Source: JAZNLR01 sp045579195 (lineage in GTDB: Bacteria > Bacillota > Clostridia > Christensenellales > CAMQZB01). Taken from it: a stretch of 14,326 nucleotides of DNA. A program made the translations under genes and the position numbers. How positions within the stretch are numbered: the first letter of the stretch is position 1; every line of letters begins with the position of its first letter. Below, piece after piece: positions 7,622 to 13,495 of this stretch. The notes under the pieces are model-generated. The model saw only the letters and a program-made list of their open reading frames with translations. It had not been told where the DNA came from and did not search any database. The stretch lies in NCBI GenBank assembly GCA_045579195.1, contig JAZNLR010000141.1:1-14326 (forward strand), read 5' to 3'.

Positions 7622-7951
7622 ATGGAAAAAGATTATTCGATTATTCAACTTGCGGATATTTACGGTGCGCTTTTGACGGAGCGCCAAAGGGATATCTTGC
7701 GACAGTACTACGACTTTGATAGCTCACTTGCTGAGATTGCGGAAGTGTGTCAAATCACGCGACAGAGCGTTCGTGATGCTCTTGTTTCTGCTGCTGAACA
7801 GTTAAGAGGGTATGAAGAAAAGCTTGGTTTTTCTGCGAAAATGGAGGCTTTAAAAGCGGAAATTTCGGAGATTCAGGCACAGATTGGTAAGAAGTCGGAT
7901 TGTGAGCTTTCTGCGCTCTGTGAGGCGCTGATCGCTCGTGTGGAGGAATAG
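7622..7951 (+). CDS. ylxM: YlxM family helix-turn-helix protein (UPF0122), SRP-associated
   Basis: YlxM is a small helix-turn-helix protein encoded next to ffh in many Bacillota and Mollicutes; streptococcal work links it to SRP function. The 109-residue product has the family opening IIQLADIYGALLTERQRDILRQYYDFDSSLAEIA, then a recognition-helix segment ITRQSVRDALVSAAEQL (about 45-61) resembling sigma region 4, and a charged C-terminal helix. The start is the only family-consistent ATG, but the bases before it (TTTTTTAAGAT) contain no recognisable Shine-Dalgarno sequence, unlike most neighbours. The stop is one base from the ffh GTG, and the ffh ribosome binding site lies inside the ylxM coding sequence, so the two are probably translated together. 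Confidence 0.93.
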   Translation: MEKDYSIIQLADIYGALLTERQRDILRQYYDFDSSLAEIAEVCQITRQSVRDALVSAAEQLRGYEEKLGFSAKMEALKAEISEIQAQIGKKSDCELSALCEALIARVEE

Positions 7952-7952
7952 C

Positions 7953-9278
7953 GTGGCAGCGTTTTCAGGTCTTAGCGAGAAACTGAATCACATCTTTAAA
8001 AAGTTGACTCAGCGCGGAAAATTGACTGAGCTTGAAATTAAGCAAGCGATGCGTGAAGTTCGCATTGCACTTTTGGAAGCAGACGTCAACCTCACTGTTG
8101 TGAAGTCGTTCATCAATTCTGTCAGCGAGAAAGCGGTCGGTCAGGAGATTTTGAAGTCCTTGACGCCCGCACAGCAGGTCATTAAGATCGTCAATGAAGA
8201 ATTGATCAGCCTGATGGGAAGCAAGAATGAAAAACTCGGAATTGCTCCAAAAGGTCCGACCGTCATCATGATGTGTGGTTTGCAAGGCGCTGGAAAGACC
8301 ACAATGTGTGGAAAGCTCGCCTTGCACTTAAAAAAGCAAAATAAAAAGGTCCTTTTGGTCGCGTGTGACGTTTACCGTCCTGCTGCAATCAATCAGTTGA
8401 AAGTTGTTGCGGAAAAGGTCGGTGTTGAAGTCTTTGAAAGAGGGCAGATCAATCCTGTTTCCATTGCAAAAGAGGCTTGCGCGTACGCGGATAAATATAG
8501 CTTTGATTATGTCATCATTGACACAGCTGGCCGTTTACACATTGACGAAGTTTTGATGGCAGAACTGCAGGAGATTGAGAAGGCTGTTTCTCCGATCGAA
8601 GTTCTTTTGACGGTCGATGCGATGACCGGTCAGGATGCAGTCAACGTTGCAAAAACGTTTGATGAACAGCTTTCTGTCACGGGTGTAATCTTGACGAAGC
8701 TGGATGGCGATGCACGAGGTGGCGCAACGCTTTCCATCAAAGCTGTCACCGGAAAACCCATCAAGTTCTGTGGTGTTGGTGAAAAACCGAGTGATTTGGA
8801 AGTTTTCCATCCCGAGAGAATGGCAAGCCGAATCCTTGGCATGGGCGACGTTTTGACTTTGATCGAGCGTGCTCAAGAGGCTGTTTCGGAAGAGCAACTT
8901 TTGAAGCTTGAAAAAAAGTTAAAAGACATGAGCTTCACGTTGGAAGACTATCTCGACCAGTTTGACAACATGAAGAACATGGGGAATATGCAAGATCTGC
9001 TTTCCATGATCCCCGGGCTTTCGGGAAAGATCAACTTGCAGAATCAACAAATTGACACAAAACGCATTGAAAGGATGAAAGCAATTATCCTTTCTATGAC
9101 AGTGAAAGAGCGTCGACATCCTGAGATTTTGAATTCGTCTCGAAAGCGTCGAATTGCAAACGGAAGCGGAACAACGATTCAAGAAATCAATCAGCTTTTA
9201 AAGCAGTTTGAACAGACGAAACAAATGATGAAACAGTTAAAGGGAGGCAAAGGAAGGAAACTTCCGTTTGGCTTCTGA
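7953..9278 (+). CDS. ffh: Signal recognition particle protein Ffh (SRP54)
   Basis: Ffh is the SRP GTPase that binds signal peptides and SRP RNA and docks on FtsY. The start chosen is GTG at 7953, giving 441 residues beginning VAAFSGLSEKLNHIFKKL, which matches the family N-terminus and has GGAGGA at 7942-7947. A GTG at 7938 would overlap that site and add five foreign residues. The N domain spans about 1-90. The G domain shows GLQGAGKTT (109-117), DVYRPAAINQL, DTAGRLHID and TKLDGDARGG. The C-terminal M domain (about 300-441) has the signal-binding helices around MKNMGNMQDLLSMIPG and the RNA-binding stretch RKRRIANGSGTTIQEINQLL, then a Met-rich, glycine-lysine tail. The SRP RNA gene was not found here. 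It shares its promoter with ylxM and is followed by rpsP. Confidence 0.98.
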   Translation: MAAFSGLSEKLNHIFKKLTQRGKLTELEIKQAMREVRIALLEADVNLTVVKSFINSVSEKAVGQEILKSLTPAQQVIKIVNEELISLMGSKNEKLGIAPKGPTVIMMCGLQGAGKTTMCGKLALHLKKQNKKVLLVACDVYRPAAINQLKVVAEKVGVEVFERGQINPVSIAKEACAYADKYSFDYVIIDTAGRLHIDEVLMAELQEIEKAVSPIEVLLTVDAMTGQDAVNVAKTFDEQLSVTGVILTKLDGDARGGATLSIKAVTGKPIKFCGVGEKPSDLEVFHPERMASRILGMGDVLTLIERAQEAVSEEQLLKLEKKLKDMSFTLEDYLDQFDNMKNMGNMQDLLSMIPGLSGKINLQNQQIDTKRIERMKAIILSMTVKERRHPEILNSSRKRRIANGSGTTIQEINQLLKQFEQTKQMMKQLKGGKGRKLPFGF

Positions 9279-9308
9279 AAATAGAAAATATTTTGGAGGT
9301 AAATAGAT

Positions 9309-9605
9309 ATGGCAGTAAAAATGAGATTGACGAGAATGGGTGACAAGAAGTCTCCTTTCTACAGAATCGTTGTTTGCGATTCCCGCAAGGCTCGTGACGG
9401 TGAGTACATTGAGAAAATTGGACATTATAATCCGATTTCCAACCCCGCAGAGGTCGTTGTCGACGTTGAGAAGGCAAAAGATTGGATCGCAAAGGGTGTT
9501 CAGCCGACCGAGACCGTTAAGTCTCTTCTCGTTAAGACCGGAGTTATTCCTCAGTCTGAGAAGCTTTCTCCGGCAAGAACGAAGACCAAAAAGAAGAAGG
9601 ACTAA
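9309..9605 (+). CDS. rpsP: 30S ribosomal protein bS16
   Basis: bS16 is an early-assembling protein of the small subunit body. The 98-residue product begins MAVKMRLTRMGDKKSPFYRIVVCDSRKARDG and continues IEKIGHYNP, both strong family signatures; the C-terminal lysine-rich tail (KTKKKKD) is typical. The ATG has a strong ribosome binding site (GGAGGT, 9295-9300). A gap of only 30 bases separates it from ffh, with no terminator or promoter that I can see, so it is probably cotranscribed. The stop TAA lies six bases before khpA. The rpsP-khpA-rimM-trmD order is the standard ribosome assembly cluster of Gram-positive bacteria. Confidence 0.98.
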   Translation: MAVKMRLTRMGDKKSPFYRIVVCDSRKARDGEYIEKIGHYNPISNPAEVVVDVEKAKDWIAKGVQPTETVKSLLVKTGVIPQSEKLSPARTKTKKKKD

Positions 9606-9611
9606 GGCAAC

Positions 9612-9860
9612 ATGACGGAATTAGTTGAATTGATTGTCAAACAGTTTGTCACTGTACCTGAAAAGTTTCGCATTCTTACCGCAGATGAGGGCGATAGCGT
9701 CACGTTGACCGTTGTTCTCGCAGACGAGGATATGGGAAAGGTTATCGGAAAGCAGGGCAGAATCGCAAAGGCGATCAGAACGATTGTAAAAGCTGCCTCC
9801 GCAAAGGACAGCAAGCATTACAACGTTGAGATCGTTGAAGAAAGTGAACTTGCCGAATGA
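9612..9860 (+). CDS. khpA: KH-domain RNA-binding protein KhpA (YlqC)
   Basis: KhpA is a small cytoplasmic KH-domain protein that in streptococci partners with KhpB/EloR in RNA binding and cell elongation control. The 82-residue product is essentially one KH fold, with the core loop GKQG at 46-49 inside GKVIGKQGRIAKAIRTIVKAAS, and the family N-terminus LVELIVKQFV. The ATG is preceded by AAGG at 9604-9607, which overlaps the rpsP stop. Its own stop overlaps the rimM start. Its position between rpsP and rimM is the standard one for the family. Targets cannot be inferred from sequence. Confidence 0.95.
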   Translation: MTELVELIVKQFVTVPEKFRILTADEGDSVTLTVVLADEDMGKVIGKQGRIAKAIRTIVKAASAKDSKHYNVEIVEESELAE

Positions 9861-10372
9861 TGAACGATCGCATTGTAATTGGCAAAGTTCTGAAGCCGCA
9901 AGGCATTAAAGGCGAAATTAAGGTCAGTGGTTTAACCGATGACCTTAATCGTTTTTATAGCCTTAAAACTTGCTTTATTGAAGACATAGAGTACTCTATC
10001 TCGTCGGTTCGGGTCAATTCAGGGTACGTTTATCTCTATCTGAAAGGGATTTTCGACCGTGATGCCGCGGAACGTTTGCGTGACCGCTTTTTGGAAGTTG
10101 ACCGTGAAAATGCCGTTTCTTTGCCTGAGGATCGGTTCTTTATCTGCGATGTGGTGAAGTGTTCGCTTTATTTTGAGGACGGAACTTTGCTCGGAAAGAT
10201 GAAGGATGTTTCTGGAAATCAAAGAGTGGATATTTACACTGCGACAGTCGAAGGCGGCAAGCAAGTGATGTTTCCTGCGCTTAAAGACGTCATTGAAACC
10301 TATGACGTAAAAGAGGAACGCATTGTTTTGAATAAAAACAGATTTTATGAGGTAGCAGTTTTTGAAGATTGA
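9857..10372 (+). CDS. rimM: Ribosome maturation factor RimM
   Basis: RimM binds S19 in the 30S head and helps late assembly of the small subunit. The 171-residue product has the N-terminal barrel domain opening IVIGKVLKPQGIKGEIKV, and a C-terminal PRC-barrel domain from about residue 95 (FICDVVKCSLYFEDGTLLGKMKDV, MFPALKDVIETYDV). Two adjacent ATG codons (9857 and 9860) overlap the khpA stop in an ATGATG arrangement, so the exact first residue is uncertain by one and translation is probably coupled. The central GNQRVDIYTA stretch departs somewhat from the family's usual GAxDVY form, but the domain order is intact. The trmD start lies inside its last codons. Confidence 0.95.
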   Translation: MMNDRIVIGKVLKPQGIKGEIKVSGLTDDLNRFYSLKTCFIEDIEYSISSVRVNSGYVYLYLKGIFDRDAAERLRDRFLEVDRENAVSLPEDRFFICDVVKCSLYFEDGTLLGKMKDVSGNQRVDIYTATVEGGKQVMFPALKDVIETYDVKEERIVLNKNRFYEVAVFED

Positions 10373-11036
10373 TGTTTTGACGCTTTTTCCTGAGATGTTT
10401 GAAGCTTTGAATCACAGCATCTTAAAGCGAGCGTCCGATAAAAAACTCATTGAAATTCGCGCGGTGAATATCCGTGATTATGCTGAGAACAAGCATAAAA
10501 AGTGCGATGATTATCCGTTTGGGGGCGGTGCCGGTATGGTCATGATGGCACAGCCCGTTTATGCTGCCTTTGAAGCTGTCGACAAGGAACGAACGGCGCA
10601 TCGCATCTATATGTCGCCAAAGGGAAAGGTTTTGGATCAAAGCACGGTTGAACGCCTCAGTAAGTTTGAAAATTTAGTCATTCTTTGCGGGCATTATGAA
10701 GGTGTTGATCAACGCGTTCTTGACCTTTGTGTCGATGAGGAGATCTCAATCGGTGATTACGTTTTGACCGGAGGAGAGTTGCCTGCGATGGTCTTAATTG
10801 ACACGGTTTCGAGATATATCCCTGAGGTTTTAGGAAGCAGTTTGTCCCTTTCGAGTGAGAGCTTTTCGGACGGAATGTTGGAATACCCCCAATATACGCG
10901 CCCTCAGAACTTTATGGGACTTGAAGTTCCGGAGATTTTGCTTTCCGGAAATCACAAGGAGATTGAGACGTGGAGAAGAGAACAACAGCTGGCTGTGACC
11001 AAGGCGTTGCGCCCTGATCTTTTAGAGGAGAAGTAA
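10362..11036 (+). CDS. trmD: tRNA (guanine-37-N1)-methyltransferase TrmD
   Basis: TrmD methylates G37 next to the anticodon, using S-adenosylmethionine, and prevents +1 frameshifting. The 224-residue product shows MKIDVLTLFPEMF, PFGGGAGMVM, MSPKGKVLDQ, the trefoil-knot segments LVILCGHYEGVDQRV and EISIGDYVLTGGELPAMVLIDTVSRYIPEVLG, and EYPQYTRP. The start is TTG at 10362, supported by GAGGT at 10349-10353 and the conserved N-terminus; it overlaps rimM by 11 bases. The C-terminus is about 20-30 residues shorter than the E. coli protein and ends at RPDLLEEK. At the position matching the E. coli catalytic base Asp169 (DSF) this protein reads ESF, a conservative change. rplS, usually next, is absent here and found downstream instead. 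Confidence 0.97.
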   Translation: MKIDVLTLFPEMFEALNHSILKRASDKKLIEIRAVNIRDYAENKHKKCDDYPFGGGAGMVMMAQPVYAAFEAVDKERTAHRIYMSPKGKVLDQSTVERLSKFENLVILCGHYEGVDQRVLDLCVDEEISIGDYVLTGGELPAMVLIDTVSRYIPEVLGSSLSLSSESFSDGMLEYPQYTRPQNFMGLEVPEILLSGNHKEIETWRREQQLAVTKALRPDLLEEK

Positions 11037-11037
11037 A

Positions 11038-11892
11038 ATGTTGATCCAATGGTTTCCGGGGCATATGAGTAAAGCGCTTCGCGAGATGGAGCAATCTTTA
11101 AAGTTGGTAGACTGCGTAATTTACGTTCTTGATGCGCGCGCGCCACTTTCATCCTTTAACCCCGAATTTGAAAAGAGAATGACCACAAAGCCGTTTTTAT
11201 ACGTTCTAAACAAAGCGGATCTTGCAGACGAAAGAATGACTGATTTCTTTTTGGATGCCATGAAAAAATCCGGCAAGGCGGTCGTTGCGGTCAACAGCAC
11301 GTCTTCCAATGCGACACGGTCAGTTCGTTCAGAGCTTGTTAAGCTTCTCAGCGAACGAATTGAGCGCAATCGACAAAAGGGTCTGGATAAAGATCTTCGC
11401 GCGATGGTTGTTGGAATTCCAAACTGCGGAAAATCTACGTTGATCAACAATCTCTGTGGCAATAAGCGCGCCGTAACGGGCGATAAGCCGGGCGTGACAA
11501 AGACGCAGCAGTGGTTGCGAGTCGATAATGGAATCGCGCTTTTGGATACCCCCGGAGCGCTCTATCCATCCTTTCAGGATCAGTTTATTGCGAGAAAGCT
11601 TGCGTATGTCGGCAGCATTAAAGACGACATTTTGGACGTTAACACGCTTGCGCTCCGCATGATTGAAGATTTCAAAAAAGTTGCACCAAATGCAATTGGT
11701 TCACGGTACGGAGTTGATGAGGACCAAGAAGCGCTCGCGGTTTATGAAGACGTTTGCAAAAGACGCGGATTTATCTTACGTGGAGGCGAGGTTGACTACG
11801 ACCGCGGTGCAAAGACCTTGTTGGATGAGTTCCGAAAAGGGAAACTTGGGAAAATCACTTTGGATACGAAAGATGACGTACGATCTGTTTGA
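11038..11892 (+). CDS. rbgA: Ribosome biogenesis GTPase RbgA (YlqF)
   Basis: RbgA is a circularly permuted GTPase that drives a late step of 50S assembly in Bacillota. The 284-residue product begins IQWFPGHMSKALRE, which contains the catalytic His9 known from B. subtilis RbgA. GTPase motifs appear in permuted order: G4 NKAD (58-61), G1 GIPNCGKST (126-134), the G2 threonine in GDKPGVTK, and G3 DTPG (170-173). A C-terminal domain (about 200-284) contains the ribosome-contacting region. The ATG lies one base after the trmD stop with AGAGGAGAAG at 11024-11033. It ends with a 20-base overlap into rnhB. It sits directly after trmD because rplS has moved. Confidence 0.97.
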   Translation: MLIQWFPGHMSKALREMEQSLKLVDCVIYVLDARAPLSSFNPEFEKRMTTKPFLYVLNKADLADERMTDFFLDAMKKSGKAVVAVNSTSSNATRSVRSELVKLLSERIERNRQKGLDKDLRAMVVGIPNCGKSTLINNLCGNKRAVTGDKPGVTKTQQWLRVDNGIALLDTPGALYPSFQDQFIARKLAYVGSIKDDILDVNTLALRMIEDFKKVAPNAIGSRYGVDEDQEALAVYEDVCKRRGFILRGGEVDYDRGAKTLLDEFRKGKLGKITLDTKDDVRSV

Positions 11893-12484
11893 ATTTGAAC
11901 GCGAGTATTCCGAAAAAGGCATACAGTTAATTGCAGGAATTGACGAAGCGGGAAGAGGTCCGCTTGCAGGGCCTGTTGTCGTTGCATCCGTTATTTTGCC
12001 CATTACTGAACAAGAGCTCATTCCCGGAATTAACGATAGCAAAAAGCTGTCCGAGAAGAAGAGGGAAAAGCTCTTTGATTTGATTTTGGAGAAAGCAATT
12101 GATTATCACATTGCCATTATTGACGAAAAGGTTATTGATGAAATCAACATTTTGAATGCGACGAAACGGGGAATGCGTGAGTGCATCGACAAGCTTGCCG
12201 TTCGGCCAGAGATTGTTTTTATTGACGCTGTCAAAATTGACGCTACCACTCCGACCGTTTCCATAATCAAAGGAGATTTGAGGAGTTATAACATCGCTGC
12301 GGCATCCATCCTTGCAAAGGTTACAAGAGATCGGATAATGTGCGAATATGCTGAGAAGTACCCGGAATACGGTTTTGAAAAGCATAAAGGGTACGGAACA
12401 AAACAACACACCGATGCGTTGCGTGAAATTGGGCCTTGTCCCATTCACCGAAGAACGTTTATCGGTAATTTTGTGAAACCATGA
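11873..12484 (+). CDS. rnhB: Ribonuclease HII
   Basis: RNase HII removes RNA from RNA-DNA hybrids and nicks at single ribonucleotides in DNA. The ATG at 11873 gives 203 residues, close to the compact form of the family. The frame stays open to 11663, but that extension lies wholly within rbgA and looks like overlap, so it was rejected. Catalytic landmarks are GIDEAGRGPLAGPVV (first Asp and Glu), VFIDAVKID (third acidic residue), AAASILAKVTRDRIM (fourth acidic residue in the conserved AKVTRD) and the tail GYGTKQHTDALREIGPCPIHRRTF. Only a weak GGA (11862-11864) precedes the start, so coupling to rbgA is likely. Its stop overlaps yraN by four bases (ATGA). Confidence 0.95.
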   Translation: MTYDLFEFEREYSEKGIQLIAGIDEAGRGPLAGPVVVASVILPITEQELIPGINDSKKLSEKKREKLFDLILEKAIDYHIAIIDEKVIDEINILNATKRGMRECIDKLAVRPEIVFIDAVKIDATTPTVSIIKGDLRSYNIAAASILAKVTRDRIMCEYAEKYPEYGFEKHKGYGTKQHTDALREIGPCPIHRRTFIGNFVKP

Positions 12485-12840
12485 ATCACATTGAATTTGG
12501 AAAGTTCGGGGAAGAAAAGGCGTGTTCACTTCTTAAAAAGAAACGCTATAAAATCCTAGAGCGGAATTATAAGAATGAGATCGGAGAAATCGATATCATT
12601 GCGCAAAAGAAGAAGACGATTGTCTTTGTTGAGGTGAAGACGAGAGCGAGCGACGCATTTGGAAGACCAAGCTACGCCGTAAATTCGAAAAAGCAACAGA
12701 AGATTGAGATGGTCGCACTGTGTTATCTCAAACAAAATTGTCTTTTGGAGGAGGAATCGAGGTTTGATGTCATTGAAGTGACCGAAAATGGCATTGTGCA
12801 CATCGAAAATGCGTTTATTTCCTCAAAAAATTACTATTAA
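12481..12840 (+). CDS. yraN: YraN family (UPF0102) nuclease-like protein
   Basis: YraN proteins are small, widely conserved and predicted to have a Holliday-junction-resolvase-like PD-(D/E)xK fold; no firm function is known to me. The 119-residue product shows FGKFGEEKACSLLKKKRYKILERNYKNEIGEIDIIAQKKKTIVFVEVKTR. This holds the expected acidic residues in GEIDI and the FVEVKTR motif, followed by the family's FGRPSYAVNSKKQQKI stretch. The ATG overlaps the rnhB stop by four bases and no clear ribosome binding site is visible, so translation is likely coupled. It is the last gene before the independent rplS unit. Normally comM follows it directly. Confidence 0.93.
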   Translation: MNHIEFGKFGEEKACSLLKKKRYKILERNYKNEIGEIDIIAQKKKTIVFVEVKTRASDAFGRPSYAVNSKKQQKIEMVALCYLKQNCLLEEESRFDVIEVTENGIVHIENAFISSKNYY

Positions 12841-12864
12841 TTTGAAAAATGCAGATCAAAACGC

Positions 12865-12894
12865 TTGCCAAACAAGTTTGATTTGTGATAGGAT
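12865..12894 (+). promoter_or_regulatory. Probable promoter of rplS (extended -10 type)
   Basis: TTGCCA at 12865-12870 (4 of 6) is followed after 18 bases by TAGGAT at 12889-12894 (4 of 6) with an upstream TG (12886-12887), giving an extended -10. Initiation is expected at about 12900, immediately before the structured leader. Each box is imperfect; the position relative to the leader supports the call. Confidence 0.55.
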
Positions 12895-12900
12895 ATTATG

Positions 12901-12950
12901 GACTTCGGGCGTTCCGCTGTAAGCACGGGAACCGTGGCAAGAACGTCATG
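12901..12950 (+). promoter_or_regulatory. Ribosomal protein L19 leader (candidate autoregulatory RNA)
   Basis: A compact two-level fold is visible. The outer stem has 7 pairs (12908-12914 with 12941-12947, one G-U). Inside it are two G-C pairs (12916-12917 with 12937-12938), a six-base bulge UGUAAG, then a 5-pair stem CACGG/CCGUG (12924-12928 with 12932-12936) capped by GAA. A short L19 leader upstream of rplS is a known putative autoregulatory element in low-GC Gram-positive bacteria; position, size and nested-hairpin form agree. I assign it by context and folding, not by a covariance model search. Confidence 0.68.
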
Positions 12951-12971
12951 TATAGAGTGGAGGTAAAGTCA

Positions 12972-13313
12972 GTGAGTAAGATTATTGAAGCAATTGAAAA
13001 AGAACAGCTGAAGAACGTTGTTAATTTTGAAATCGGTGACACCGTTAAGGTTTACGTAAAGGTCATCGAGGGAACGAGAGAGCGTTTGCAGGCTTTTGAA
13101 GGAACGGTTATCGCTCGCAAGAACGGCGGAATCCGTGAGACGTTCACCGTTAGACGTCTTTCCTTTGGTGTAGGCGTTGAGAGAACGTTCCCTGTTCATT
13201 CTCCGAAGATTGACAGAATTGAGGTTCTTAAGCACGGTAAGGTTAGACGCGCGAAGCTGTATTATCTGCGTGGTCTGCGCGGCAAGGCTGCGAAGATCAA
13301 AGAAAAGATCTAA
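12972..13313 (+). CDS. rplS: 50S ribosomal protein bL19
   Basis: bL19 lies at the interface of the two ribosomal subunits. The start chosen is GTG at 12972, giving 113 residues, the normal family size, with GGAGG at 12959-12963 eight bases upstream. In-frame ATG codons at 12948 and further upstream fall in the structured leader and would add residues with no family counterpart. The product shows IIEAIEKEQLKNVVNFEIGDTVKVYVKVIEGTRERLQAFEGTVIARKNGG, IRETFTVRRLSFGVGVERTFPVHSPKIDRIEVLKHGKVRRAKLYYLRGLRGKAAKIKEK, all hallmark bL19 segments. It has its own promoter, leader and terminator. Its site between yraN and comM, rather than after trmD, is unusual. Confidence 0.97.
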   Translation: MSKIIEAIEKEQLKNVVNFEIGDTVKVYVKVIEGTRERLQAFEGTVIARKNGGIRETFTVRRLSFGVGVERTFPVHSPKIDRIEVLKHGKVRRAKLYYLRGLRGKAAKIKEKI

Positions 13314-13321
13314 GTCTGGTT

Positions 13322-13354
13322 AAAAGAGGATGCGAAAAGCATCCTCTTTTTTTT
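13322..13354 (+). terminator. Intrinsic terminator after rplS
   Basis: A 12-base-pair stem (13322-13333 with 13339-13350, core GAGGATGC/GCATCCTC) with loop GAAAA ends in a run of eight T residues (13347-13354), four of which pair in the stem. It begins eight bases after the rplS stop and separates it from comM. Confidence 0.95.
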
Positions 13355-13430
13355 ATTTTTCAAAATTCCTTTGCTTGTGAAAAAACTCTTGAAAACCCAT
13401 CTTCTTTTCGCAATTCACCCCGTCTAACAT

Positions 13431-13478
13431 TTGCAACATTTTGGAAATTGTGTTAAGATATAAAAAATGCGCTATAAT
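13431..13478 (+). promoter_or_regulatory. Possible tandem promoters upstream of comM
   Basis: Two candidates overlap. The first is TTGCAA (13431-13436), 17 bases, then TAAGAT (13454-13459) with an extended TG at 13451-13452. The second is a perfect TATAAT at 13473-13478, but with no good -35: TTGTGT at 13448-13453 would need a 19-base spacer. A promoter is expected because the rplS terminator isolates comM; which box is used cannot be told. Confidence 0.4.
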
Positions 13479-13495
13479 AAGGATATAGGAACAGT

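Noticed and set aside
7938..7952. Alternative GTG start for ffh at 7938
   Set aside because: It precedes and overlaps the clear ribosome binding site at 7942-7947 and adds five residues not seen in the family.
11663..11872. Upstream extension of the rnhB frame by 70 codons
   Set aside because: It lies entirely inside rbgA in another frame and its residues do not resemble the N-terminal extension of long RNase HII proteins; the ATG at 11873 matches the compact family form.
11927..12529. 200-residue open frame on the minus strand across rnhB and yraN
   Set aside because: It lies opposite well-supported genes, has no family signature or ribosome binding site that I recognise, and reads as a shadow of rnhB codon structure.
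12855..12882. Bulged inverted repeat (ATCAAA..CTTG / CAAG..TTTGAT) after yraN as a terminator
   Set aside because: The stem is AT-rich with a three-base bulge, is not followed by a T run, and overlaps the rplS -35; chance pairing is likely, although an operator role cannot be excluded.
12885..12971. Extension of the rplS frame upstream of the GTG at 12972
   Set aside because: The extra 29 residues would be translated from the structured leader and the -10 region, and have no bL19 counterpart; the GGAGG at 12959-12963 points to the GTG.
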